Assembly (NCBI GenBank): GCA_947632175.1
Contig: CANROC010000002.1
Coordinates: 62,001-126,000, forward strand
Direction of reading: 5' to 3'
Source of the DNA: an uncultured Oscillospiraceae bacterium
GTDB taxonomy: Bacteria > Bacillota > Clostridia > Oscillospirales > Oscillospiraceae
Length of the DNA stretch: 64,000 bases
Of this stretch, positions 35,202 to 44,535 are shown piece by piece (position 1 is the stretch's first letter; each line of letters opens with the position of its first letter). The notes below the pieces were generated by a model that searched no databases, was not told the DNA's origin, and worked only from the letters and a program-made list of their open reading frames with translations. The position numbers and the translations under genes were made by a program.

Positions 35202-36297
35202 GGCTGTTACCTCCGATCGTGGTGTCGTAGTGTATCGTTACCTGTTCGTTTATCGCGGCGCTCACATATCCGCTGACGCGGGAGTTGATCCCCAGATACG
35301 TGTGCCAGTCAAGCTGTACGCACTGCTTGAGCTCGATCATCTGCATGGTCATCCCGGCGGGGATGAGCTCCTCCATCCGGCTCTGGAACCGGGCGCGCTG
35401 GCTTTGGTTCTGAAAGGTCCCCTCGGGCAGGAGGACGAAAAACCGGTAGGGGTCCTCCCCGTAGAGCCGCCGGTAGACCTCCGGGTCCCGGCACTCCGGC
35501 CGGCCCGGCGCCACATTGAAGTGCTCGATGATGATGGGCTGTGTCCCCGTCAGGCGCCTTACGTTCCTGGCCACGCCCTCCGGCGTGTACATGTCCTCAT
35601 AGTCTCCGAGGGCCGTCCTGATCCTCTCCCGGAGGGTCTCATCGTCCGCCGGCTCCTTCAGGTCCAGCCAGGAGGCCAGGAATCTGAGCTGTTCCCCCTC
35701 CGCCGACTCGTAGTCGAAAGCCGCCGGCAGGTCGTCGATGGCCCGCTCCATGTCCGCGTACAGGCTGTCGAAGACGGACATGAACCTGTAAGTAAAATCC
35801 TGCTCCCTATATATGGCCGGCAAATAATCCGTCATATGGTCGGCTTCCATGAAAAGCCGAAGTCTCCTGATCCTGGGCATCAGCGCCCCCGCGGAGGTCA
35901 GCTCAAAGACGAGCCACAGGTACTGCCCCGCGCATTTGAGGTAAAAGTCCCCGCTTCGCGCCGCGGGCGGACCGAAGATCTCCGGAATGGCCGCCGCGGG
36001 GTCCTCAAGGCCCTTTAGGCCCTCATCCAGGTCGTCCCAATCGCCCCAGGCCCTGTCGTCCGAGGCGTAGGCGTAGACCCGCAAGGCCGTATCCCGGGGA
36101 AGCTCCGCTTCCACCACCGCTCTGCGCCACTTGAAGCCCTTCTCCCCGGCGTCCACCGCCTTCATACAATAGAAGCCCACCGTGCCCTTTTCTCCTGTCA
36201 GCTTCAGGCCCTCGCTGTCCGGCTCGATGCCGTAGCAGGCGCCTCCCAGCCACTGCTCGGTCCGGCAGAACACCATCTGTTTTTGGATCTGCACCAC
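35194..36297 (-). CDS. Phage tail protein I-like baseplate component
   Basis: This 367-residue protein has the P2 gpI/TIGR02242-like central block: YLPAIYREQDFTYRFMSVFDSLYADME, then LRFLASWLDL and TPEGVARNVRRLTG. The first ~150 residues form an extra strand-rich domain. Family members link the baseplate wedge to fibres. The start is GTG at 36297 with GGGAGG 6 nt upstream. It follows the second J-like gene by 18 nt. Confidence 0.85.
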   Translation of the reverse strand: MVQIQKQMVFCRTEQWLGGACYGIEPDSEGLKLTGEKGTVGFYCMKAVDAGEKGFKWRRAVVEAELPRDTALRVYAYASDDRAWGDWDDLDEGLKGLEDPAAAIPEIFGPPAARSGDFYLKCAGQYLWLVFELTSAGALMPRIRRLRLFMEADHMTDYLPAIYREQDFTYRFMSVFDSLYADMERAIDDLPAAFDYESAEGEQLRFLASWLDLKEPADDETLRERIRTALGDYEDMYTPEGVARNVRRLTGTQPIIIEHFNVAPGRPECRDPEVYRRLYGEDPYRFFVLLPEGTFQNQSQRARFQSRMEELIPAGMTMQMIELKQCVQLDWHTYLGINSRVSGYVSAAINEQVTIHYDTTIGGNSHE

Positions 36298-36315
36298 GGT
36301 GCACCTCCCTTACGC

Positions 36316-38388
36316 TTACTCTTGTCCGCCCCGGACGTCCTGGCGCTTTACCTCGAGCCTCCGCAGGCACGCGCTTCCCGCCCGCGAAAGCCGGATGTTC
36401 CCGTCCGAGGTCTGCACGCATCCGGCGCTGGGCGTGCGCAGACGCACACTGCGCACCTGGAGCGTCCCCGGCGCGGCCTGGGCGATGGCCGCCACGTCGT
36501 CGGCGGACACGGTCCCGCCGATGCCCACCTTGTCGAAATACGCCCGAAGGCCCTCTCGTATGGACTCCTCCGCCCCGTCTCCCGCTCCGCGCAGAGAGAC
36601 GGAGACGTCGATGTCCGCATACTCCGGCGCCATCACATGGACCCTGACGCCGATGGGCCGCACGCTGTCCAGCTCCCGCCGCATCGCCTCCAGGAATCTC
36701 CCGTCCGGCGCGGGCTTGGCCTCCCGTCCCTCCGGCACGGCCACCACCGTCACCACCGGGAACCGGCTCACGCCCGTGGGGTCCTCCGGGTCATACCCCG
36801 GCAGGGCCTTGACCTTCCGGATCCGCAGTCCCGGCGTGCTCTTGGCGAGCCGCTCATAATCCTGGACGGACACGCATTTTCTGGTGGTGTCCAGCAGTCT
36901 TATGAGCCTTGCCTGGGCCTCGTCCAGGCTCTCCCCGTCCGAGCCGCCGAAGGCGTCGGTGTGCTCCACCGGTCTTCCGTCGTCATCGAACCACAGTCCC
37001 GCGTCCTCGGGGATGGCGCCTCCCGCGCAGTAGGACACCGTCATCCCGGCGGCCAGCACCGCGCCGTGGCCTTCCATCAGGAGCGCCCCGTGCTCGCCGT
37101 CGCCGAAGGTCACCGTCTCCCTGGCCCGGTCGTAGGTGAATACCCGGTCCCCCGGACCGCTGTCATAAAAATCGTCCACCCTGTGCCAGAGCTCCGGCGA
37201 CACGGTCCCGTCCTCCAACAGCGTGTTGCACAAAAGCGTGAAGCCCTCGGGGATCACCGTCCGGCCCTCCAGCCCTAAGAAAAACGTCTCCCCGGGCAGG
37301 CCCTTGGCGTCGAAGAGGAGCTCCGAGGCCCGGTCCACGTCCAGGCTCACCACCATAACGTTGGGTTCCGTATCGCTTCTGTCCACGCCTGAGGCGTCGA
37401 ATCCTATGGCGATACCGTCCTCCCGGCGGGTGGGGATCCAGTCCTCGGACTCCTCCCACCGGCCGTTCACCCGGAGGAAGAGCGCCGGGATGCCGGTCCT
37501 CGCCTGGGCGTTGTCGATCCTGATATTCGTCTCGGGCCCGGGCTCGACCCTGAAGAAATGGGTCCCCGCCCAGGTCTCCCGCTGGGTGGCGATGACCATG
37601 TCCTCGTAGACGGCCTCCAGCCTGACCTCCTCCTCACAGCCGGGATCGGTGAGCTCCAGCGTCAACCAGTGAAGTCCGTCCTCGCCGGCCGGCCAATCGC
37701 CGGTGTACCGCAGGCGGACCTGGCCGCTGACGCTGAGCGCGTGGGTGTCGTCCCTCGTGACCTCGGTGGACTCCGCTCCCTCACAGCGCCAGAGGATCAC
37801 TCTGGGGTCGGGGCTGTGGGCCCCGAAGGGGTTCCTCTTCGTCCCCTCGGGAGCCGCGACGCTGAACCAGAGGCTCAGCGTGTCCCCTCCTGTCTCGGAA
37901 AAGCCCAGTCTCAGCACGCCCCGTCCGGCGTCCGTCAGAAACGGCGTAAAGGTCACGCGTCTGTCGCGAATCACCGGCGTCACGTCCACGCTCCTGTCGC
38001 CGGATATGACCCTGGCGCTTTCCAGCACCGGCCTTACGTCCGGCAGGGGCTCCTCCAGCTCAAAGGGGATCCCCTCGGAGGTATAGAGCCTTGCGAGGGC
38101 CGGTCTGCCCCGGCGGTCCGGCTCAGGCCGCAGGCCGCACCTGGCGGGGCGCGGCCCCTCCGGCGTTACCCCCGCCAGCTTCAGGAGCTTTCTTCTCATG
38201 GCGTCGGTGAGCTTGTTGAGGTGGTACTGCTGAAGCTCCTTATACCAGGCCATCAGCTCCAAAAGGGTGATGCCGGGGTCGCTGGCGTTGTGGTTGGTCC
38301 ACTCCGGGCATACCCAGGGCAATCGTCCCTCGGCGTTATCCACGATCTGCTCATAGGTCTGATCGTCAAGATTCCGCGCGTTCAGCAT
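36316..38388 (-). CDS. Baseplate J-like wedge protein (second copy, Afp12/Pvc12 position)
   Basis: This 690-residue protein opens with the wedge pattern LPWVCPEWTNHNASDPGITLLELMAWY. It carries a long strand-rich middle and a C-terminal J-like half (FDDDGRPVEHTDAFGGSDGESLDEAQARL, then AKSTPGLRIRKVKALPGYDP). It is homologous to gpJ/gp6-type baseplate wedges. AGGGAGGAG lies 6 nt before the ATG. Together with the next-larger protein at 38465 it should form the baseplate ring. Confidence 0.88.
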   Translation of the reverse strand: MLNARNLDDQTYEQIVDNAEGRLPWVCPEWTNHNASDPGITLLELMAWYKELQQYHLNKLTDAMRRKLLKLAGVTPEGPRPARCGLRPEPDRRGRPALARLYTSEGIPFELEEPLPDVRPVLESARVISGDRSVDVTPVIRDRRVTFTPFLTDAGRGVLRLGFSETGGDTLSLWFSVAAPEGTKRNPFGAHSPDPRVILWRCEGAESTEVTRDDTHALSVSGQVRLRYTGDWPAGEDGLHWLTLELTDPGCEEEVRLEAVYEDMVIATQRETWAGTHFFRVEPGPETNIRIDNAQARTGIPALFLRVNGRWEESEDWIPTRREDGIAIGFDASGVDRSDTEPNVMVVSLDVDRASELLFDAKGLPGETFFLGLEGRTVIPEGFTLLCNTLLEDGTVSPELWHRVDDFYDSGPGDRVFTYDRARETVTFGDGEHGALLMEGHGAVLAAGMTVSYCAGGAIPEDAGLWFDDDGRPVEHTDAFGGSDGESLDEAQARLIRLLDTTRKCVSVQDYERLAKSTPGLRIRKVKALPGYDPEDPTGVSRFPVVTVVAVPEGREAKPAPDGRFLEAMRRELDSVRPIGVRVHVMAPEYADIDVSVSLRGAGDGAEESIREGLRAYFDKVGIGGTVSADDVAAIAQAAPGTLQVRSVRLRTPSAGCVQTSDGNIRLSRAGSACLRRLEVKRQDVRGGQE

Positions 38389-38464
38389 AACCTTCTCCTC
38401 CCTTCCGGCCTTATCGCTCCTTCGGCCTTATCATCTCCGCCCCGCCGCGGCGGGGCCTGTGCCA

Positions 38465-41386
38465 TCAAATGATCTGTACGATATGGGCGCCGCTCCTGAC
38501 GGTGGCATACGGGATGGAATCGTCGCTCTCCATCGGCAGGAGCCGCTCCGCGCCGTCCACGTGGCAAACGCCCTCCGGCAGGATGCTCCGCACCAGCTTG
38601 ACGTTTGGCGTGTCCCGGACCGTCTGCCATATCTCGTTGAGGCGCACCTGGCTGCCGATATCCCGCTGCCTCCAGCGGGTGTCGATGAGCTCGGTGAGCC
38701 TGGCAGCAATCTCCTGCTGTGTGACCGCCCCCAGATCCGGGTCGTCCATTTCGGCCTGCACCGTCACCGAGACGGTCAGCACCGTGGAGCCGATCACATG
38801 GAGCCTTCCCTCGGCGGCCAGTACGCAGTCGCACCGGCGGCTCAGATCGTCGTAGATCCTCCGGCACAGATCGTCCACGGCGCGGCTCCGGTCGGGATCG
38901 CTCCCCTCCACCACCACGCAGACGTGGCCGGGGGCGTATCCGCCATGGGTGTCCCTGTTGGTGAAGCACTTCACATGCCTCGCCTCCGGGAAGCCCAGCG
39001 CCACGATCTCCTCAAAGTCCCTGGCTCCCGCGGCCCTGCCGCGGTTGCGCAGTCTCTTGTTGCCGATCTCCTCCGCCCTCTCCAGTGTGAACCTGTCCGT
39101 TCCCCCGCTCATGGCGGTTATATTCACAAGCTCACTGATCCTGGGGAGCGACCCGATGGCGTTCACCACGGCCCCCGCCGGGGCGTTCCCGCCGGCGCCG
39201 CCGCCGCGGCTGTACTCCACGGAGATGATGTCGTTGCCCATGGGCAGGACCCGCCCGTGGACGCCGTCCCCGAAAGTCACCGTCCCTGTATAGGGGTCCA
39301 GCTCACAGCCCCGGTCCTCCGGCCCGCATAGCGCCAGGGAGCTCACCCGCTCCCAGCGCACCCAGCAGTGGGTCAGCACAAGATCGTCCCACTCCAGGCG
39401 TACTCTCTCCGGGTGCTCGCTTTTCATCTGTTCCGCCTCGGTCACGGGCAGCTCGGAGACCTCGTCTACCCAGACGCCGGCGTTTTGCACCGGCGTGCGC
39501 AGAAGCTCAATGGTCTTCCCCGGCTCACGGCCGTCCGTGGAGAAGACCTCCCTGCCGGAGCTCTCCCGCTGCACGGCTTCCACCACGTTGAGCCTCACTC
39601 CGGCGATGACCGGCATCCGGCCGTTGAAGCGCGTATAGGAGCTGCGCACGAGCCTCAGCCAGCATCCCTCTTCTCCGAAGAGCCGCCTTGTGGGGAGCTC
39701 CCGGGGCAGGTAGAGGATCATAGCCCCGGCGTGGAGGAGGTTCCTCGTCATGTCCACCCAGCGCACCGGCTCAAATCTGGTGCCGTTCCAGGCCTCTATC
39801 CTCAGCTTATCCTCCAGCCTCGCCGGTCCAGCCACATCAAAGTACAGGGACAGCGGCATGGCGTGGGGGGAGCTTCCAAAGCTCAGATACATCGCCGCCG
39901 GATGGTCCTCCAGCCCCTTCAGGGCCAAAAGGCTCAGATTTGCCACATCCGCCACGTCCTCTAAGAGCACCGTCTCGGCGTTGTTCTCCGCCTCGCACCA
40001 CTGTACGGGCACGCCCTCGCCGTAGCTCCAGGAGCACGCGGCGCCTTTCAAAAACGGCACCACCCAGCGGGGGACCTGGGAGAACTCGTTTTCCATATAG
40101 ACGACCCGCGCCCGGATGTAATAGCCCTCCTCGGCGTTGACCTCCACGGGGCTCATGTCCGCCGGGATGTCAAAGGTCATCTCCAGCCGGCCCTCGCGCT
40201 TGCAGGAAAAGGGGTTTTTGTCCCCGGACACCTTCAGCGCCCGCCAGCCCAGGCCATTATAATATTCCCAGACCACCTGGGACACGTACACGTCGTCCGG
40301 CACCACCGTGACGGCGTCCTTCTTGTCGATGATCCGCTGATTGAACTGGTACTGGGGCGTCCCCGCGTCCGGCGCCTCGGTGATGATGGGCACGATGTCC
40401 AGCTCCATCGCCGCTCTGGCCCCGCGCTTGGAAAAGACCCCGTCGGAGCGCAGGTAGCAGGTGCTGTACGCGCCCGGCCTGCGGCCCAGGCAGTAATCCC
40501 CTGTCTCCAGGTCCAGCTCCACGTCCCCGTTGGCGGCGGAGTCCACCTGCGCCCGCGCGTTGGGACGGCTTCTGAGCCGTATGCCCTCCAGCGCCAGGTC
40601 CTCCCACGGCTCCAGGGCCGTATAGGTGATGGCCGTCCGGCTCTCGCCGTCGCTGCCGAAGCTTCTGCTTCCCGAATATGTAAGCTCGATGACCCCGTCT
40701 CTGGCCGTCACCGTGTCAAAGGGCTCCTCCAGCCCGTCCTCGCCGATGGTCCACCGGCCCTTTTTGGGGTCGGCGAGCCTTGCCGCCGTGCCCGTGTCCG
40801 CGCCGGCGGCTTCGCGAAGCTCCACCTCCACCGTGAAGGGTCCCCGGAGCTTGAGCACCGTGTCCTCCCCGAAGGAAAAGCGGTGCTTCTGGAGGTTCTC
40901 CCCGCCGACGCTTTCGAAAAAGGGGTTCCTGCGGGACATATCCAGCCGCTCGATGACCCCGGCTCTCGGGTCGGTGAAGAAGATATTCTGGATCTGCGCC
41001 GCAGTGGCCTCGATCCTCCAGGATGTCTCGTAGATGATGTTCTCGCCGTCCGGGGATTCGGTAAACACCTGCGTCCCCTTGGGCACCGGCACCGGGTCCG
41101 TCACCGTATCGTGGGCCGTGAAAGCCATGAGCCCCGCCGCGCTGGCCGGGTCCGGCATCCGAAAGCCCGTCATATCCAGAAACTGCGTATAGAGCTTTTC
41201 CGGGAGGGAGTTCATCCTGTCCACGGTCTCGTAGAACATATCCCCGAACAGCTGTGCCAGGGCGCTGCCCGGATCGTCCGCCGCGCCCTCATACCGCCAC
41301 TCCGGCGTGTACTCCCCGGCGTGGGCGGCGAGCTCGGCCATGATGTCCTGCCGGCGCCGCGGGTCCAGGGTAGGCGTGTTTTTCAT
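38465..41386 (-). CDS. Baseplate J-like wedge protein (first copy, Afp11/Pvc11 position)
   Basis: This 973-residue protein starts LAAHAGEYTPEWRYEGAADDPGSALAQLFGDMFYE, the usual N-terminus of putative baseplate assembly proteins. It ends with a J-like domain (FTLERAEEIGNKRLRNRGRAAGARDFEEIVAL, then a C-terminal QEIAARLTELID region). It overlaps the gp25 gene by 4 nt. Two long J-like proteins in a row are standard in Afp/PVC-type clusters. Confidence 0.9.
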   Translation of the reverse strand: MKNTPTLDPRRRQDIMAELAAHAGEYTPEWRYEGAADDPGSALAQLFGDMFYETVDRMNSLPEKLYTQFLDMTGFRMPDPASAAGLMAFTAHDTVTDPVPVPKGTQVFTESPDGENIIYETSWRIEATAAQIQNIFFTDPRAGVIERLDMSRRNPFFESVGGENLQKHRFSFGEDTVLKLRGPFTVEVELREAAGADTGTAARLADPKKGRWTIGEDGLEEPFDTVTARDGVIELTYSGSRSFGSDGESRTAITYTALEPWEDLALEGIRLRSRPNARAQVDSAANGDVELDLETGDYCLGRRPGAYSTCYLRSDGVFSKRGARAAMELDIVPIITEAPDAGTPQYQFNQRIIDKKDAVTVVPDDVYVSQVVWEYYNGLGWRALKVSGDKNPFSCKREGRLEMTFDIPADMSPVEVNAEEGYYIRARVVYMENEFSQVPRWVVPFLKGAACSWSYGEGVPVQWCEAENNAETVLLEDVADVANLSLLALKGLEDHPAAMYLSFGSSPHAMPLSLYFDVAGPARLEDKLRIEAWNGTRFEPVRWVDMTRNLLHAGAMILYLPRELPTRRLFGEEGCWLRLVRSSYTRFNGRMPVIAGVRLNVVEAVQRESSGREVFSTDGREPGKTIELLRTPVQNAGVWVDEVSELPVTEAEQMKSEHPERVRLEWDDLVLTHCWVRWERVSSLALCGPEDRGCELDPYTGTVTFGDGVHGRVLPMGNDIISVEYSRGGGAGGNAPAGAVVNAIGSLPRISELVNITAMSGGTDRFTLERAEEIGNKRLRNRGRAAGARDFEEIVALGFPEARHVKCFTNRDTHGGYAPGHVCVVVEGSDPDRSRAVDDLCRRIYDDLSRRCDCVLAAEGRLHVIGSTVLTVSVTVQAEMDDPDLGAVTQQEIAARLTELIDTRWRQRDIGSQVRLNEIWQTVRDTPNVKLVRSILPEGVCHVDGAERLLPMESDDSIPYATVRSGAHIVQII

Positions 41387-41802
41387 TCCGCACCGCCCCC
41401 TTCCGAGCCCTCGGTCACGTAGAAGGGATACACATGGTTAAATCTGTTGTTGGTGCTGCGCACGGTGTAGCTGACGTTGATCACCAGCGTGCCGTCCTGC
41501 CGGTCCACGTCCTCGGTGGTGACCTCCACGTCCCGGATGCGCGGCTCCTGAATGGTCAGCGCCTCGCTGAGCTCGTGGGCGATGGTCCCGCGCACGTCGG
41601 CGGCGGAGGGGGCAAAGGCGTAGTCCATGGTGTTTGTGCCGAACTCCGGCCGCATCACCCGTTCGCCCCTGCCGGTGCGCAGGATGATGCCGATGGATTC
41701 CTTGATGTTCTCCTCATGCTCGGACATGGCCAGCTTCCCCGTCTTCGGATCCACCTGGAGGGGAAACCTGATGCCGCGTCCCAGGAATTTCTTCGTATCC
41801 AT
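41383..41802 (-). CDS. gp25-like baseplate wedge protein (Afp9/Pvc9-like)
   Basis: This 139-residue protein of the gp25/TssE-like family has GRGIRFPLQVD near the start, and the signature ESIGIILRTGRGERVMRPEFGT, then EPRIRDVEV. gp25 starts sheath polymerisation on the baseplate in contractile systems. GGAGG lies 9 nt upstream of the ATG, and the gene overlaps the J-like gene downstream. Confidence 0.93.
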   Translation of the reverse strand: MDTKKFLGRGIRFPLQVDPKTGKLAMSEHEENIKESIGIILRTGRGERVMRPEFGTNTMDYAFAPSAADVRGTIAHELSEALTIQEPRIRDVEVTTEDVDRQDGTLVINVSYTVRSTNNRFNHVYPFYVTEGSEGGGAE

Positions 41803-41848
41803 ATCCTCTGCCTCCTTCCTTCCGCTTTCCGAACGGCCGCGCCGTCCG

Positions 41849-42634
41849 TCAGTTTATGTTCACGATCGCGCCTTTCAGGGTCGCGGGGCCGGACGCCTGT
41901 AAATTCATGGTAGCGTTGGCCTTCACGTCGATCTGGGCTCCCTGGATCGCCACCTTGGCGTTGGCCTTGTCCTCGATGTTGGCGGCCTGGGACGCGATCT
42001 TCGACTTTGCCTTGTTCGTGATGTTCCCCGACGCCTCCAGCGTCACGCTGGTGTCTCCCGCGGACAGGACGAGCTTCGTCTTTGCCTTGAGCTCGATGTT
42101 CCCGCCCTTGAGGTCCATGTTCAGGGAGTTGTCGCCGCCCTTGTCCTGGATGGACACGGCCTGCTTTTCATCGTCAAAGGTCATCACCGTGCCGGACGGC
42201 ATGGTCAGCGTGACCTTTTCCTTTCCTTTCTCATCGTAAAAGAGGAGCTCCGTGCCCGACGGGGTCTTGACGGAATAGTTGAGCACCTTCCCCTGGTCCA
42301 CGGTGTAGGGCGGCTTGACCTCAGTGTTCCAAAAGGAGCCGATGACCATGGGCCTCTGGGGGTCTCCGCCCAGGTACGCCAGCACCACCAGATCGTCCAC
42401 ATTGGGGAAGAAGAACTGCCCGCACTGCTTGCCGCCCAGGGGCGCCATGACGTAGATCCAGTCCGTCTCCTCCAGCTTTTCGTTCTCAATGGGCAGGCAC
42501 TTGACCCGGTTGAGCTTATCGGGGTCCGTGACGTTGGTGACCTTGGCCAGCGTCAGCCCGAGCCTCGACATCTGCCTTTCAAAGGTCTGGCCCGAGGCGT
42601 TCAGCGCCGCCTGAAATTCATCCGCTATGCTCAT
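41849..42634 (-). CDS. gp5-like spike protein (VgrG C-terminal half; Pvc8-type)
   Basis: This 261-residue protein has an N-terminal OB-fold (about 25-110: LAKVTNVTDPDKLNRVKCLP, YLGGDPQRPMVIGSFWN), then a repetitive beta-helix needle with alternating short strands (about 130-261). This is the lower half of a VgrG-like spike, split from the gp27-like part at 42635. Its ATG directly follows the stop of that gene (TAAATG). A PAAR-like DUF4280 tip encoded at 24063 would cap it. Confidence 0.92.
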   Translation of the reverse strand: MSIADEFQAALNASGQTFERQMSRLGLTLAKVTNVTDPDKLNRVKCLPIENEKLEETDWIYVMAPLGGKQCGQFFFPNVDDLVVLAYLGGDPQRPMVIGSFWNTEVKPPYTVDQGKVLNYSVKTPSGTELLFYDEKGKEKVTLTMPSGTVMTFDDEKQAVSIQDKGGDNSLNMDLKGGNIELKAKTKLVLSAGDTSVTLEASGNITNKAKSKIASQAANIEDKANAKVAIQGAQIDVKANATMNLQASGPATLKGAIVNIN

Positions 42635-43735
42635 TTACGCCTTTGCCCCCTTGAATTCCAGCTGTGTGACATATCCCTCTTCGGTGGACAACCTGTGGTG
42701 GACCTTCGTGATGAAATACGTCCCGTCGATCTCCCCGTCCAGGGACTCCACCTCAAAATACCGGCCCGGTATGAGCTCCGGCATCCCGAGACACACCGCC
42801 TCGCCTGAGACATAGCCCATCGCTATGGCGTCGAGCCTGGCCTGGGCCAGGTCCTTGCACTCCTGCGCCGTGCGGACGTACTCGCAAAACTCCCGTGAAA
42901 CTGCCGTCTTGAATTTCGGGGCTATATCCAGCGCCGACTTGCCCGTGCCCGGGGCGCTGACCTTGGTGGCCTCTCCTTTGATGAACTTCTGATTCACGTC
43001 CCGGCCCCACACGACCACCTTGCCCACCTGTCCGTGGAGCGACAGCCGCCTTGTGAAGGACAGCAGTCCGTCGCGCATGGACAGCGATATGATGGGACTG
43101 GTGCTGGTGGACACCTTGTCGAAAATGAGCTCCCCGTCGATGCACAGCAGGCTCATGCAGTACCGCTCCGCCAAAAGCCGGAGATACTTGAAGTCGTCCA
43201 CCTGCTCCTTCACCGGCGGCACCGGCTCCTGGGGCGCCGTGATGGCGCCGACCTTGATGCTTTTGGCGTACCCCGCGCTCACGGCCTTGCGGAGGAGCTC
43301 CTCCACCACGTTTTTCGGCTTTTTATTGCCGCCGTAAAACGGCTCCTTACAGCTCATCAAAAACCCGAACCCGTCGATGCCCGTAACCGTGATGCTCACG
43401 TTATTCTCGCTCATCTCAACGGCGCACTCGTCCACGTAGCCGTAAAACACATCCTCCTGCTTCACATAGCCGCACTTGACCTCCAGCTTACTGCCGGCCT
43501 TGATGCTCTTGACCAGGTCGTTTACGAATTGCGTCTTCGTCTGGTCGTAGTAGTTGGATATGGTGAACCGGCATCCGCCCGCGGACCCGTCGCCGCAGAT
43601 GTCCACCTCCAGCTCGTCAAGGGGAAGCTCCGTGCTCTTATACTCCTTGCCGTCTATCTTGACGGAGAAGGCGGCGCCGCGGAAGCCATCGTATTTTTTG
43701 TTCAGGGAGTCGAATTTGTATTTTCCCTTGTCCAC
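42635..43735 (-). CDS. gp27-like spike/hub protein (phage late control D family)
   Basis: This 366-residue protein shows the gp27/GPD fold signatures: DICGDGSAGGCRFTISNYYD early, CGYVKQEDVFYGYVDE, VTGIDGFGFLMSC, then YLRLLAERYCMSLLCIDGELIF. It forms the trimeric hub that holds the gp5 needle. Start GTG at 43735 with AGGAGG upstream. Splitting of VgrG into two adjacent genes is less common than the fused form in Afp8/Pvc8. Confidence 0.88.
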   Translation of the reverse strand: MDKGKYKFDSLNKKYDGFRGAAFSVKIDGKEYKSTELPLDELEVDICGDGSAGGCRFTISNYYDQTKTQFVNDLVKSIKAGSKLEVKCGYVKQEDVFYGYVDECAVEMSENNVSITVTGIDGFGFLMSCKEPFYGGNKKPKNVVEELLRKAVSAGYAKSIKVGAITAPQEPVPPVKEQVDDFKYLRLLAERYCMSLLCIDGELIFDKVSTSTSPIISLSMRDGLLSFTRRLSLHGQVGKVVVWGRDVNQKFIKGEATKVSAPGTGKSALDIAPKFKTAVSREFCEYVRTAQECKDLAQARLDAIAMGYVSGEAVCLGMPELIPGRYFEVESLDGEIDGTYFITKVHHRLSTEEGYVTQLEFKGAKA

Positions 43736-43779
43736 GCGCCGTCCCGCCTCCTTTCACCCTGCCTTGTCCCGGCCCGGCG

Positions 43780-44511
43780 TCACAGACCCGGCACCGCCAG
43801 ACTGTCTCCTGTGCGCAAAAGCCTGGGATTCACGATCCCGTTGGCGTCCGCGATAGCCCTCCACTGCTCCGGCTGGCCGTACTCCTCCTCCGCAATGGAC
43901 CAGAGCGTGTCGCCCTGGCTCACGGTCCGGAATTTCGTGGTGTCCGGGGAGTTCAAGGGGTTCAGGGACTTCTTCTTCGATGGGTCCATGGCCTCCACGA
44001 ACACACAGCTCATCCAGGCCCTGACCGGCATGCCGCTCTCGTTGAATTTCACGAAGTTCTGCTGACAGCTCATCAGCATCCCCTCAAATTTCAGCGAATC
44101 CCACTCCAGCGTGAGCCTCGGCAGGTGGTGCAGATTTTCGTCTATCTCCATGTATTTATAGATCTTCTCGGTATATGTCCTGACGTCCACTATCTTCGCG
44201 AGGGAGGGGAGCAGGCTGTTGGCGGTGAACTTCAGCTTGTCGAGCATGTCGCCGCCGACCTCGCTTCCGGCGGACATGGAGTCGAAAAACAGCCTGAACT
44301 GGAGGGTCTCCTTGCCCGCGCCCATGGCCATCACATACGACTGCTGGCCGCTGGAGCCCTGGGCGTAGATCGGACGCACCTGACGGCTCTGCGTGTAGCT
44401 GTCGGGGTTATACAAAACCTCCACCTTGTCGCAGCTTGAGCCGCTTTCCGGCTTGATCTTCAGCTTCTTGAGGGGCATCAGGATATTCGGATTCGGTATG
44501 CCAAGGTACAC
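43780..44511 (-). CDS. LysM-domain hub/tail protein (Afp7/Pvc7-like)
   Basis: This 243-residue protein has an N-terminal conserved domain (LKIKPESGSSCDKVEVLYNPDSYTQSR) found in injection-system LysM proteins. It ends in a LysM domain (about 195-243: TVSQGDTLWSIAEEEYGQPEQWRAIADANG). It joins the inner tube to the spike hub. GTG start at 44511 with GGAGG 6 nt upstream. It precedes the gp27-like gene, as in other eCIS loci. Confidence 0.9.
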   Translation of the reverse strand: MYLGIPNPNILMPLKKLKIKPESGSSCDKVEVLYNPDSYTQSRQVRPIYAQGSSGQQSYVMAMGAGKETLQFRLFFDSMSAGSEVGGDMLDKLKFTANSLLPSLAKIVDVRTYTEKIYKYMEIDENLHHLPRLTLEWDSLKFEGMLMSCQQNFVKFNESGMPVRAWMSCVFVEAMDPSKKKSLNPLNSPDTTKFRTVSQGDTLWSIAEEEYGQPEQWRAIADANGIVNPRLLRTGDSLAVPGL

Positions 44512-44535
44512 GCGCGCTCCTCCTTTCCCTGTTTA